Source: Glandiceps talaboti
Lineage: Eukaryota > Hemichordata > Enteropneusta > Spengelidae
Assembly (NCBI RefSeq): GCF_964340395.1
Contig: NC_135549.1
Coordinates: 14,098,842 to 14,158,841, forward strand
DNA length: 60,000 nucleotides
Direction: 5' to 3'
Below the pieces are notes generated by a model. The model ran no database searches. It worked only from the letters and a program-made list of their open reading frames with translations, and was not told the origin of the DNA. Both the position numbers and the translations under genes were made by a program. Shown piece by piece: positions 14,301 through 28,247 of this stretch; position 1 is the stretch's first letter, and every line of letters begins with the position of its first letter.

Positions 14301-16702
14301 ATTAATTATAACATCTTTAAATGGATAGAAATCATACAATGTAATTAATGGCAAAGGGTGAATGGATCACTAGTTGACTTTCATCCTTAAATCCACCCTG
14401 GATTATCTCCAACAGTAGTTGGTCTAATGATCTGTCAACCTCACTTGTCATCATCTGCACTGTTTTTGACAATGCCATAAAGATTTCACATTTTGACAAG
14501 TACATCACAATTTCAATGGTAAATTTTGACAACTCCATCAAGATTTCAATAAATATTTGACAACTACATAAAAAGAGTTCTGTAGTAAATTCATGTAATT
14601 CAAATTTCAAAGGTTGTCCCCATTACAAAGTAATCAAACTACGAAGGCTTTTAACATTTCACATTTAAATGATATTGCTGTAATCTGAAATGAACCACTG
14701 GTCTAATTGATATGCAAATTGCAATGCAAGGTAGTGGGTATGTAAAATGTGTATGTACCATTTAACGTGGGCTCCCCATCAAAATATGGTTTCATGAAAA
14801 AAGTGCACACTTTTAGTAGTAAAACCAGAAATACAGGTACATGTACATTTGAATGTTTCCAATTTACGGTAGACTTTTCTATTGGGAGATTTGTTATCTG
14901 TAACCTACAGGAAAGCTGTATGCTGGTTCCTAGCTTGTCTATAGGTATCTAAATACACTGTTTTTCCTCTCACTATAGACAACCCATCCTGCTAATGCTA
15001 TAGACTGCAACAATATCTAAACACAAAGCTATATAGATATTGGTTGTCATTACAACAGCATCCTCCCTGAACAAAGTTGCAAATTTGTCCGGTAATTCCG
15101 TCATAAAAACCCTATTTCAAATCACTTCTGAATAATTACATCAATGTCAGTGGATCAAAATAGTCACCATGTATTGAGATCCAGTAATGTTGGAGTTTCT
15201 TTCCAAAAGTTTGAACACACTCAGTCTTTTTTGTCAAGGATGGGTATGAATCAAGTAAAATCTATCTGACCTGAGTTCTATAGGTATTTAACCGGAGATC
15301 CCCAGTCAAAAATTATGGTAAAAAGTAGACAGAAATCTATGCTTATTTGACCAGATTTCTCCTATCTGTTACCATGGCTCCCTAGCCTTAGCAAAAACAC
15401 TTTAATAAACACCAAGAAGATACCATTGCCAACCAAGGATTACTGTAGTGACCATTTCCATTGGAGTTTAGTATTGTGGTATTTACTGTTGGAAAACATT
15501 GTGATCTGACAGAAATATCAAATACTTGTTTCTGTTCTATAAAAGCCACAGATAGAAATATTTCTGAAAATAAAGTCTTGTTCTTTCAAATTTACAATTA
15601 CTTGATTGAAAATATCAAATGTTTGTCTCCGATGGCATTGTAATCAATTTGTTATATAGTCTAATAGCCGTGTTTTATTCCCATCAGTAATCCATAATCC
15701 ATACAATGATAATATCTTGCACAAAGATTAAATTTGATTTATTTAACACTATTATCATTTTATTACTTTCCTTCAAAGATTCTATGTCAAAATCATAATG
15801 TAATTGTTTTCTTCTCTTTTTAAAGTATTTGATATGCACAAAATGTCAGCTGCCCCCACTTACCACCATCACCACTCAAATCAAAGATGTTAAAAGTCAG
15901 TGTTTATGGGTAGTAATGTACATGATAGTCACTCAAATACCCCAGGGTACCCCACCAAATTATAATAATGGATAGAGAAATCTATGTTTTATCAGATACC
16001 GCCATTCTACTATCGAGGTTCTGAGAACAAGCCAACAGACTAGTGTATCAATATATGTAAAACTACAACACAAAGCATGTAATATTTACAAATATGGAAC
16101 TAACTGGACAGTGTACATACCCAGTATGTGGGACACTAATATAATATTTACATATATTGTTTCATAGGTTTTGACTGTTAAAACACATTTCAACCAAGTC
16201 CATACATGTATATGTATATAACATATACAACAAATAAGAGTTTGGGCAATGTTATTACAAGTTAACCTCCCAATATGGTACATGCCCTCAAACAGACTAT
16301 ATGAGAAGTCAGAGACAATATGAAAAGGGTTAACTACACATATATCAAAATATGGTTACCAAGGTAACCATTAGAAAATACCACTCATTACATATCACAA
16401 ATCAACATACATGTTATTGTATATTGTATACAATCTATAGAAAAAAATAGTAATCAGGTAAATATCATCATATGATGTAGCAATCCCTATCTGTTACCTA
16501 GGTTACGACTACCAAAACACCATCGTCTATGAGTTTTTAATAAATGTTGCCAAGCTCTGTCAAACCTTTGCAAAGCCATTGTATTGTAGCACTCAATCGT
16601 TATAAATTTAATTAAAATAATGTATGGCCATCTGTTTACCGATAAAATGCACTTTCAATCATTATACCAACAGAAACCAAAACCATACGTATTTTTGATA
16701 AC

Positions 16703-16951
16703 ATCGCTGGCAACGGAAATAAAGTGTGTTTCAATGTGTAGCCATAATCATACAATGACTGCACACATCCATCCATCCATCCATATCGCTGGCAACGGAA
16801 ATAATGTGTGTTTCAATGTGTAGCCATTATCATACAATGACTGCACACATCCATCCATCCATCCATATCGCTGGCAACGGAAATAATGTGTGTTTCAATG
16901 TGTAGCCGTTATCATACAATGACTGCACACATCCATCCATCCATCCATCCA
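16703..16951. repeat. 82-bp minisatellite, three units
   Basis: Units start ATCGCTGGCAACGG at 16703, 16785 and 16867, nearly identical, each ending in (CATC)n. Near identity implies recent copying. Confidence 0.93.
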
Positions 16952-17329
16952 CAAAATTGAGTCTGAACTCTGTAGTTGATGCCATTGGTATCTCTAAATG
17001 GTGTTGACATATGTTATTGCAACTAATACACACAGACGTGTGACCTACTAGCGATGAAAGTAGTCAGTTCACACTCTGTCTCTACCGGGTCATAACAGTC
17101 CACACTTTGATGTTTATTTGTAGTGAATATTGCCACTCAATACTAAATTACCTCAGACAAGGCATCATTACCTTACACTCTTTGGGGAATTCACTGAAAT
17201 ACAGCAAATGGCACTCTCAATTTTTTTCAAAGAAAGGAAGACATTGTCCACTTGAAAAAGTCATCTCAAAATATACACTATACGTGTATCACAGTGTATA
17301 TTTTAACACCAAACTTTAATAGCTGGATT

Positions 17330-17690
17330 TCCATGTGGACAATAAACCAGTCTTGACATTTATCTAATCTGCTGGTAGAAAAACCTTACACAAATTTGCA
17401 AATAAATCATTTTGCAAAAGTGAATTTGTGATTCGCTTCCAACAAAATTGTTTGACTCTGTGAGTAGTAATTTATTCATAAATATCATTTCTTAAAGTAT
17501 TTTCAAGTGGCTGATAAACACATCCTGAATTTTACACAAATTGGCCAAGAAAGATCATTTTCTTCAGTATTAACTTGTGAATAATAAACCAATCTTCTTC
17601 CAACAATTCCTCTCGTTTATTGGTGGAAACCCTTGCACAAATTTACAAAGAGATTATTTTGTACAGTATACATTTATTTTGTCTAAATGA
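17330..17690. repeat. Degenerate tandem repeat, units of roughly 130-140 bp
   Basis: Recurring words are AATAAACCA, CTTACACAAATTTGCAAA (or variants) and ATCATTTT..CAGTAT, in the same order three times with heavy divergence. Confidence 0.55.
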
Positions 17691-18215
17691 GCCATTACTT
17701 TGTAAATTACAAAAACAATACCACACTGAAAATACACATTAAACCCAGTAAAAGGCATTCATACATGTATATTTAGTCATTAATTATTTCATCAAACAAT
17801 CATTACAAGGAGATCTCTTCTTTCGTATCAGATTAAGCTAGATATAAAGTTAAATGCAACCTTTCCGATGGCTAAGATGAAATGTGACTTATTGGTAAAT
17901 AGAGTAAGCCTGGATTAGCATGGCACATAAAAGAAAATTGGTCACTTTGACATTTGACTCTAACTTGCCCTACTCATCTCCTGATATATAGTGGTTCTTA
18001 TCAGATTAGAACTACAGATATATTTTATAGGTTCAGTCACCCTGATTTCTTGGTAAAAACAGCAGTTGTAACTTCAAGTTAGTGAACCCTTTCACTTTTA
18101 TTTACACATGTATCAGGATTACTTTCACGTCAAAATATTGGTACACATGTATGTGGGTAAGTACCGTACAGTGTTCATACATATATATGAGCACACAGAC
18201 ACAGAAATGTATGCT

Positions 18216-18318
18216 GTGCATGTATGTATGTATGTGTGTATGTGTGTATGTATGTATGTATGTATGTATGTATGCATGCATGTATGTATGCATGTATGTA
18301 TGTATGTATGCATGTATG

Positions 18319-18350
<32 letters not shown>

Positions 18351-18376
18351 TGTATGTATGTATGTATGTATGTATG
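18216..18376. repeat. (TATG)n microsatellite
   Basis: TATG repeats with TGTG and CATG variants. Confidence 0.96.
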
Positions 18377-19445
18377 GGGTTGTTAAAACATTGTAGAAAA
18401 GTGTGGTTCATTTGTCCACACATAGAACATGTTATTGCTGGTACAGCAAGACACTTTGGATTATTCTAAATTGACTAAAATTGATCAGAAATTCAAAAAG
18501 AATAATAGAGTCAAATTGGCAGGAAATGTTTAGTCATATGTGGTTGATTCTTGCCTTGTATAATCACAGCCAGGTCAATGTCAAAGCCTTGGTATTTAAC
18601 AATCAAATGTCTTCTGAAATCTAGCCTTACTTTCAATCTCATAAAAATAAATGTTTTTATGTAGGAACACTGTTTGATTTCTTCTATTTTCCATTTTTTT
18701 TCCCTTCATCTAATGTCATTTGTTTTTGGTTTTGTTGTGTTTGGAGTGATTACCTGTTGGCTCTATGTATGTAGGAAGAGGAAATCTCTGCACAAACACC
18801 AAAAATAAATGACAATACACAAACAAATAAAGGTATAACTATTAAAATAAAGGAAATTCCTTCATCAGGTTTTAATTAGATGGGACCTACTTTGATATTC
18901 CAGGTGATCATTGAGGCCATGAATTTTAAGACGGTTTAATTCCTAATGACAACATAGATAGTTAATCTCACATCATGAATTATGTTATACATCTTTTGTG
19001 TATGTTGTCAAATCTGCATTTAAGCATATTTGTACCTCTGTCCACAGTAAATAAACTAACCCTGTCCATTGTAAATAAACTAAACACTATCTAAAACACA
19101 TTTCAGGATCTAACTTTAGTTTCTTAACAGACAAGCTGACTTTTGAGGTGACATCTTTTCTCACCCAACATCTCATCTTCAATCTAATTTCACCCTTAAA
19201 CAACTTTATCTTATTATCAAATATTGATCAGATCATTGAAAACTTTCCATGATCAAGCCATACAAGTTTTATTCTTAGTTTCTTATAAGAAAAAAATATT
19301 CATATTTGACTCCACATTAAATGTCAATAAATTCTTGCTGACTTGAAGTGCTGTCACAAGTTTAGGCAGTTTCAAAATGGGTGTCTTCACTGAAGACAAA
19401 GTCCAAGCCACACTCAGTATAATTAATATGTGTGCTTGTAATAAG

Positions 19446-19520
<75 letters not shown>
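19446..19520. repeat. (AGAC)n microsatellite
   Basis: Almost perfect AGAC run with one AAAC variant. Confidence 0.96.
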
Positions 19521-20079
19521 ACCTACTGCAGTATCCCATACCTGCATCTATGAAAATTATTTCACCCTGCTCATGATACAATGATAATGAAAACTACATT
19601 TTATAACAAAAGACAAAGATTTGAAAGATAAAATGGTAGAAGGTTCATTTTTTGACATTATTTAATTTAACTTAATATAGCTGAAGGGTCAAGGCTATAT
19701 TACTGAATTGATTGTTACATGTATCAAGGTAAATTGAACTAATATCAGTAATTACTGGGTAAATCTATGCCTTTTTACTTGTTATTTCATGTCTCTTGTA
19801 TTACTTCCGCTGTTTTCATTAAACTGTTTCCTGAATTACTGATAATGGCCCTGTGTCAACAATCTTCTTAATGGAATGATATTTAAAGAAGTGGTTCAAC
19901 CGAGAGCCTTAATGAAATCTGTGCAACCATGTATTATAACTGGAGCCAAGTCCATTTCTATTCCAGGGTAATGCCTTAATTGCTTCTACAGATCAATAAT
20001 TGTCTTTACACTGTATTAATTGAGAAACATTTGTTATCAAGACCGTTTAATACATGGAAAAGGTTACTTAAGATAGTTC

Positions 20080-20470
20080 AATCTGTCCTGTTCAGTTGCA
20101 GTTCTACGGTAAGTTTAGGTGGTGAAATGTCCTATCGTATCTTTAGGTGGTGAAATGTCCTGTTGTTAGCCTAGTGTCCAATCTGTCATGTTCTACAGTA
20201 ACTTAGGTGGTGAAATGTCCTGTTGTTAGCCTTGTGGCCAATCTGGCTTGTTCTACAGTAACTTAGGTGGTGAAATGTCCTGTTGTTAGCCTAGTGTCCA
20301 ATCTGTCATGTTCTACAGTAACTTAGGTGGTGAAATGTCCTGTTGTTAGCCCTGTGTTCAATCTGTCATTTTCTACACTAACTTTTGATGAAATGTCCTG
20401 TTGTTCGCCGTGTGTCCAAGTCGTCCTGTTCTATGGTAACTTTAGGTGGTGAAATGTCCTATAGTACCTT
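20080..20470. repeat. 60-bp minisatellite, about 4-6 units
   Basis: TTAGGTGGTGAAATGTCCTG recurs at 60-bp spacing from about 20143 to 20340; diverged half-units lie on both sides. Several adjacent units are nearly identical. Confidence 0.9.
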
Positions 20471-21563
20471 TAGGTAGTAAAATGAATAATCAATCCTGTT
20501 CTTAAGCAACTGCATTAAAGTGAAATATCCAATATTTATGTTGTTCTACAATAATTACGCGATGCAAAAAATGTAGGTAGTAAAACTGTACAGAAGTAAG
20601 CATGGCATCTATATCAGATGTTGTCCTGTTCACAGTAATTATAGGTGATGATGAAATGCCCTGTGGTCAGCCTGGATTTCAATCAGACTATGTATCATTC
20701 TCAAGTTGTTTCATTAACTGTTTGATTATATGTTAGTAGCCTAAATCTACCCATTAATATTCTACTACATTGTAATTACTGCAGTAATTAAACTGAAATT
20801 GCAGATATGATATTAATGTAGACGTACTACATATTACAGTACTTATTACACCATAACAAATTAGATAATATTTCATAAAATGTATGGGATACATGTATAT
20901 TCAAAATGTCAATTTTTTTGAACAACTACATATTTCACTCAGTTGTATCTCATAGTAAACGTGGATGACACTTTAACAGTTTTAAGTGACTACATTAGTA
21001 TCATATGTTAATATTGAACAATATGAACAAAGTTGTTCAAGTTATTTTGTTATAAAATGCACGATATACATGATGTAGTCACATAGAAAGTGCTAATAGT
21101 CTATGTGGTTGGTATTGCATCTCTAGAAATAGAAAACGCAATTTTCTATTACATTATGTACACTGTCATGTTATCACAATAGAGCATGCAATATTTCTTT
21201 TCATTCAGTGTGTCACGAACCAGTTTTTAAGTTCTCAACCTAATCTGAAAGAAAACAAGAATTCCTCATTCACGATGTAACACGACAATATTTTCACTTC
21301 TCTCTCAAAACCACTCAATGAAGAGCAATTATGATATATGATCAAATTTAAAGTGACTGCAAATTAGCTAAATTTATCAAATTTAGGTACTTAAAAAAAG
21401 AAACATCTACAAATGCATCAAACCGATAAATTAGGTGTAATACAAAAAAAGAAATCTAAAAAAGCCCTCTTTTCATACAATTTTTACTAGTTACATTCAT
21501 CACTGACAATGCTTGCATAAAATTTTATACCAAGATTCAGAAGATCAAACTATTTGAATCTTA

Positions 21564-21675
21564 GTTGCCATGGATACAGTGACAGAATATTCTTTCAGGA
21601 TCATGACTAAAAATAACCTAACAATTCAACGAAACGTGGTTGCCACGGATACAATGACAAAATGTTCATTTTGGT
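21564..21675. repeat. 85-bp tandem duplication
   Basis: GTTGCCATGGATACAGTGAC at 21564 recurs as GTTGCCACGGATACAATGAC at 21649. Confidence 0.7.
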
Positions 21676-22195
21676 TATTTTTATCCTTATTCCAATATAA
21701 CATCAGTCATCCAGATACCGTACGTTATTACATCTTTGTCCACTGTACTTATTTCCACTTCATGTTTCCAATTTTCCATCACGCGTCGACACCATTTCCC
21801 AACGGACAAAATGAAAATTTCATCAGAGTTTAAATAAATATAATTCAATTTAATGGCATGAATAATTCTGAATCAGTTTGTGATGATTTCCCAAAGCACT
21901 AAAAGTGGTGTCCTTGTTAATATATCATGAGAATAATCTTGACAAAGTATCAACCCAACGTTCTTTTCTAAATTCTATATATCCACAATTTTCAAGCAAG
22001 ATGTCGGGGGTGAATTGCTCAAATGTAAATTCTATTTCTAGTCACCAAAATGTTTCTTATTGTCACTTCATGGTGCTCAGTATTCAAATGATTTCTAAAT
22101 AACAAAATTTCAAATCCTTCATTTCAAAATGCCAGACAGTTTCTTTCCGAAATAATTCTTCGGTGACTCCTTCAACATTGGAATCAAAACGCATT

Positions 22196-22269
22196 AAGAT
22201 GAATGTACCTATAGCATTTCTGTTGTCATCGCATCAAGATGAATGTACCTATAGCATTTCTGTTGTCAT
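22196..22269. repeat. 40-bp tandem duplication
   Basis: AAGATGAATGTACCTATAGC plus the following 14 bases is present twice without change, offset by 40 bp, so the copy is recent. Confidence 0.9.
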
Positions 22270-23777
22270 GGTTACTAAAAAAATTACCCAAACATCTTAT
22301 GATTGAAGACAGTTATTAAAGCCTCCTAGCTGTAACCTCTTGTTATTCTTTCATTAATTTTGACCTATCTTTAACACTGTAGACCAAACCTTTGCATGAA
22401 ACGGTTCAATTATTCTAATTAGCACAATTACCTGCGTATCAGAATGACTATTCATCGATGGTACACATACTGTGTACGCTAGGCTGGATGTCTATATTAA
22501 ACACAGTCATGTCAGGTGTACAACCATTCACTCTTTTATCAACAAACTGTAAAATTGTGAGACAGTGACATGGTCTGATCACTAGGAAAACAAACATGCT
22601 TTGAACATAATATATACCAGTAAGTCAAAAATACACAAACCATTCTCTAAATTCTAAATGCAATTTTCTGTTTTCATGTAGTTTCCATGTTTATACATTC
22701 ACAGACAGGATCAAATAAGTATCACAAAATACAACAGGTCTTGTTTACTGCCATCAAGCTTGATGATTGAAACTTTTCTATTCTTTTGTTTTTCATGGCA
22801 CAACATGCATATGTTAGGAGATCATCAGATGGCACAGCAGTTTGAGTTCTTCATAGATTGCAGTATAGAATTTATAAGTTGAGAACAGTAATTGAAGAAA
22901 ACAAATGACTGCATTTCCTTAGGCACTAGATCAAGGAAATTAAGATTGCGTTTAGTCGTGTGACTGCAGGCAATGCAAGACCATATTAAAAACCCAATAT
23001 TGTTGCAGGGTTATCTCAACTGATCTGAGAGAACAGAGCGAATGTATAATCATTAAGTACAGAATGTATGCAATGAGGTATGAAGCTTTCAAAATGAAAT
23101 TATTTTTGCTTGAGGGAAGAGTTACAAATATTAAAAACATGAATAATGTGTTGTTGGCAGTCACAAATCATACAGTAATTATAAACCTTCCCCATATCAG
23201 ATTCACTTTCAACCTATACATTGGCATCATACTACAACTCTTCAAAATTAATAAAAACAAGACGGAAATTTCCATCCCAGTACAGCCCAAAAAGATAATA
23301 CTCTGACATCATACCATTTCCCTTTGAGAATTCAGACTAGCTTTTAATAGACAAAATTAGAACAGAGTACTTAATAAAGCTGATGATGCCAGGACTCTTA
23401 TTGTCCACAATGCTGTAGATAAATTCACTCCTCAATCACAACAATTGCTGACACAATATGTTACTTGGATTTTAAACAGACTGCTTTTGATTACATGTAT
23501 GATTTATGGTGTAGTAACAACCCGACACGTGTACAGGTCATCAAAATCACAATCAGGACATCTCACCCCCATACTGATAAGAATGATCCCAAATTTTTTT
23601 TTATGTTTTCATTACTTTTTAATGGCAATCGATTTAAAATTTTAAAAAAAAGTGAAAAAATCAAAAATCATCTTCTTCATGTTTCTCAGCCTCTCCTTTT
23701 CCTCCTCTCTATCTTCTTTTTATTAGATTCTTGGTAACAAGCCCTTTCCCAGCTTCTCTACACAATTGGCATTTTCT

Positions 23778-23806
23778 CACCCCCACCCCCCCCCCCCCCA
23801 CCCCCT
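23778..23806. repeat. Poly-C tract
   Basis: C-run with single A interruptions; the minus strand could form a G-quadruplex. Confidence 0.85.
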
Positions 23807-24752
23807 TTCTAACTTCTGTCATGAAAGAAATACTCCATTCATGAACATAACAATTTGAAAATGTTCACCCAACAGTTTGGTCAATGACAGCGTGCAATCT
23901 CTTGAACCATGACAACTCCTCCGACTTAGTATTCATGAGCAAATTATGCAAATATACACGCGTTGCTAAAGCAATGCATCATCAAGCACATGTAGTGGAC
24001 ATGTGATAATTTATGTTATTTACATATGATTTTACGGATTTTAATAACATAATGACTTTTAGGGGTGTGGCTACATTAACCTTTTGAAAACGTAGTCACG
24101 ACAAGTAGAGATTACGAGGGTTAACGATGTATCTTGGCTGTGTCATAAACAGACTTAAGTTGAAGACTATAAAATCACAAAATGCTCTAGTGACAAAAAT
24201 ATCTAAGTTTACAGTAATTACTCTCGCAGTCCAAACTGTTTGAAAATAATCCCAAATTTTCACTGAGATGTTGGCAACATCAAAGGTGTACTAAAGAAAG
24301 ATACATATTTTTTTGTTGCTGGTCAAACTGATAAGAACAGTTTTTCTGTCTTGTGTCAGAGTCACCTCATACCAGACCATAATACAAGGATAAGAGAACA
24401 CTTGGTTTTAAAATCTAGCCGTGACCACTAGATTCAAAAGCCAATGATGAAGCTCTAAGATATACAGGCTTTGGTGTAATTATTGTGATTAATATCAGTA
24501 GTTACGTCAAATTGACTTAGAGGGCGCACTTGATATACAACAATAATTGCACAAATCTGCAAATGCTGATGAAATGTTGCTGTAAATTTGAGATTATTCT
24601 CAACAATTTTTGACTCAGTGAGTGACTGAGTAATAAATATTTTATGAAAAGTGTATTAAAATTCATACCCACATTGTCCTTATGATTTCCCTTCAATAAA
24701 ACAAATTATAGATATCATATTTTTCTATAACTACGGTACACATATACCAGCA

Positions 24753-24856
24753 TTTTTTTTTTTTTTTTTTTTGTAATGTCAGAGATGAATACCCCATGCC
24801 AAGAACGCAATCCAATTCATTTCATTTCATTTCATTTCATTTCATTTCATTCCATT
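24753..24856. repeat. T20 run and (ATTTC)n pentamer
   Basis: A run of 20 T at 24753-24772 is followed by ATTTC repeats at about 24815-24856. Confidence 0.9.
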
Positions 24857-25559
24857 CCTGAAATTGATTTTTTTAATTTCACATAAATGCCCCTAAGTGA
24901 TCCATTAATAGTTATGTACTAGATGACTGGTGATAGGAATCCATATTAAATTGTAGGATTAATATTACAAGACATACACTACATTTTGTAGATCTACAAC
25001 ACAACATAACAATTTATTGATTCAATAGCGGGATAATTAGTAGCTTAAATTCCATCGATCTCTCTCTTTGTAAATTTCATCATACAAAGTAAACATTTAT
25101 ATACTAATAGCACAACCTGTAGTGGTGACAGATATGGTTTCTCATCAGGTAATTTCAAGATATTTTTAGTGCCTTCTGGTCAATAAAACTTTCAATGGTA
25201 CTGCTGTGTACAAAGTTATGTACTTGCCATTGTTACTAGCTGGTAAGAAATATATAATGCCATGCCTAGCATTTCACACACACTTTGTCCAAATCTGGAA
25301 GATGGAATGCAAAACCAAGTATCATGTGTATGATGCAGCTATATGGGAACATATATATATGGGTGATATAAGATTTCAAAACATAAAATGTTTTGTTTGT
25401 ATGCCTATTTTTTTCATCTTTGAAAAAGCACCTACAATCTGTGCTCTAGCTCCGTGAACAAAGTAGGTGCTGATCCCTCTAGTTAGAGTAATTTTATCAT
25501 GTGGTCCTCGAATGAAATATTAAACAGGAACTGGAACAGGGTCCTGGGACGCTGAGCCC

Positions 25560-25790
25560 TCAGGTAAATTGTAATGTATGTGTTCACCTGAGCAAGGTAA
25601 CAAGTACACTGAGTTCTCGTGTACATGTAATGTATGTGTTCACCTGAACAAGGTAACAGGGTCACTGAGTCCTCTAGTAATGTCTGTGTTTTTCCTAGAC
25701 AAAGCCACAGGCAGGCACTGAACTGACTTTAATATAAGTTGTGGTTATCCCTGAACAAATAACTCAGTTACTAATAGTAATCTGTATTCT
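25560..25790. repeat. Degenerate repeat of roughly 55 bp, four units
   Basis: Units carry GTAATGTATGTGTTCACCTG then AACAAGGTAACA..CACTGAGT. The first two are close copies; the next two are strongly diverged. Confidence 0.7.
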
Positions 25791-27347
25791 CTCAGCAGCC
25801 ACTTGAAAAAAAAATATCAATTTTTTTTCTAAACATGGATATCAAATCACAATCATGGCACATTAAATATTCTCTTGACTATATGGCAGCAATCATTCAT
25901 TTCAGCTAAATGTCAAAAGCACCAACTCCTTCCTGGCCTCTGAGCAGAGACCCCCAAATGTGATTACCTGTCTTGGAGCTCAAGTAGAAAGATTCCAGAG
26001 GGACACTGTATGATAAAATCAACTATAAATAATGTCTCTTGGTAAATCTGTTTGACTTGATATGAAGAACTCAAGATAATCAAAACTGTCATCTGTCAGA
26101 TCAAAAACATAGGTACACCACCACCAGCATTGTCTTGAGATCTGTCAAGCAGCGAATGATGCAGTGGGCACGTCGGGTTTCAGACAAAATGTCAAAGGAC
26201 CATGATCTGTCAATTTCAGTCCTGTCTAGAGATGATTATTGAAAATTCACCTAATTACATTTTAAAATTTCAACACTGAAAAAAAACTGGGACTTAATTA
26301 CATGTCGATTATCTAGACTTGTTTTTGAACTACAATAAAATGATGACAACTTTGATTTGAAAGATTAGGAATCTTTGATTATACTACTAGGTTGATGTAA
26401 TGGCTGTTTTAACTGGATTACCAAAATTGTGATCGCTTGCAAGTCTGTGTTCGCTAACCTTCCGGTGCACTCAATCAATACACTGAGAGAAAAATAAGGT
26501 ATGATATATATATATACAACTGTGCACAGACTGTTAACGAAAACATAGTTCAGCTGAATTCATCCTTACAAAAACACTGTCAGTAGGCACATACTTTGTA
26601 TTAAACTACACTGGTTGTATTAAATAACATGGATTATGTGAACCTATGTGTCAGCTTGAATCAGTAATACATAGACTGACATGGCCGGCAAAGGGGGGAC
26701 ATATACCACAGTACACAGAATAGGAAACTAACTACACAATAGATATACTGCCATTCTCTCCTCCTTGCCATCTCAAACATTCAAACTCAATCAATTCCTA
26801 AAGAAAAACAATGCAAACAATGGAGATAAAAAGGTAGGCACATTCAAAATGTGTGCAGAGAATGGTTTAGGGTAAAAAGAAAGTATTGATAGACTACTGT
26901 GACATGAGAATAATACTTATATGTTCATGAAAGCACTGTCATTCACACATATTTGAAAAGAAACATCTGGTCTATCCCCCTGAACAGTCTGCCCCTTTCA
27001 CCAGCTAAGGTCACCTAGAGGTAAAGTAAATATACTAACAGTTCTATGAAAATACATTACATGTACGGCAACTACACCATTCCTACAACATCACTGGTAG
27101 TATAAACATTCCTGCCAAAAATATCACTATAATTATTATGTAAAAAAACAGTCATTAAAACTAATAAGAGAAACAAGTCTACAATGTGTGCTAGTTAGTA
27201 CATTCTGACACTTGGTAATGTTTCACAGTATCCAACCCCTACACTACCTGACATAATGATACAAGACTCCATCTTTGAAATATTCTTGGTAAATTATTAC
27301 AACATTCAAAACTCGTCATTTTTGCAAATCAAATGATGAGAAATTGT

Positions 27348-27536
27348 GACTGAGATGTGTAAAGAAGAATTAGTGCTATAATTCTTGCCTAAAATAAAAG
27401 TGAAACGTGAAAGTGAAGAATTGTCGTACAACATCCAAGTCAAGTCATTGTCAACTGAAATTTTGACAAAGATCTGTAAAGAGAGATTATTGGTATAAAT
27501 ATAATTCCCGCCTAAAATAAAAGTGAGATGTGCCAA
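27348..27536. repeat. 117-bp diverged duplication
   Basis: GACTGAGATGTGTAAAGA..GCCTAAAATAAAAGTGA at 27348 recurs at 27465 with moderate divergence. Confidence 0.75.
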
Positions 27537-28232
27537 AAAAAAGTTACAGAAATGGAAGAATTTTCATGTAATCGATTTTGGTGGGAAAGCCCTCAGCAGA
27601 CTTGGTACACAAGATACTACATGGAGACCTATCATTCAGACAGTAACATTTCACCACAGAACTTCAAACATTACACATTTTCAAATTCAGGTATCAGAAC
27701 ATCTACCTAGAAAATTGAATTCCGTGTTTCTCCTTCAAAACGTAAGATGAACCATAATCAAATTTTACCTGACTAATTACACAGCTAGAGACATTCAACT
27801 CAAGTTCAAAAGTTTAGTAGAACGTACGGCCTCATATATCATATGACTTGTCAGAATTCTATTACACATCAACATAATCAGGATAATACAGAAACAATTC
27901 CCTAATATTGACTCATCCATCAATGTCAACTTCATCACTTTCACCAAACACAAAACTGTTTGCAAAATACTTTTCCGGATCACTTTTGTGTCAGATGAGT
28001 AAAACAACTGTTTGAATAATGTCACGAGTACCATTAAAATCAGGTACTTGTATCCAAATATTTAGTATACCAGGAAGTGAATTAATGCAAACAGTAAATA
28101 CAACTCTCTTCGTTTTTTCGCTAGGTACAATGTATAAAAGCACACAAGAGACTATGAATTTATCAAATTATCCGAAACCCCTGAAATTGAATTAAGTATG
28201 TGACATTTTATTTAGCATAATTGATTTTCTAT

Positions 28233-28247
28233 CACCAGAGGGCAGTG
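28233..28247 (+). promoter_or_regulatory. CTCF-like site
   Basis: CACCAGAGGGCAGTG fits the core of the bilaterian CTCF motif (CCAnnAGRKGGC). A weaker candidate, AGAGGGCGC, lies at about 24520. Sequence match only. Confidence 0.3.

Noticed and set aside
16747-16951. Regularly spaced repeats, considered as a CRISPR-like array
   Set aside because: Whole 82-bp units are identical, with no unique spacers, and the DNA is animal.
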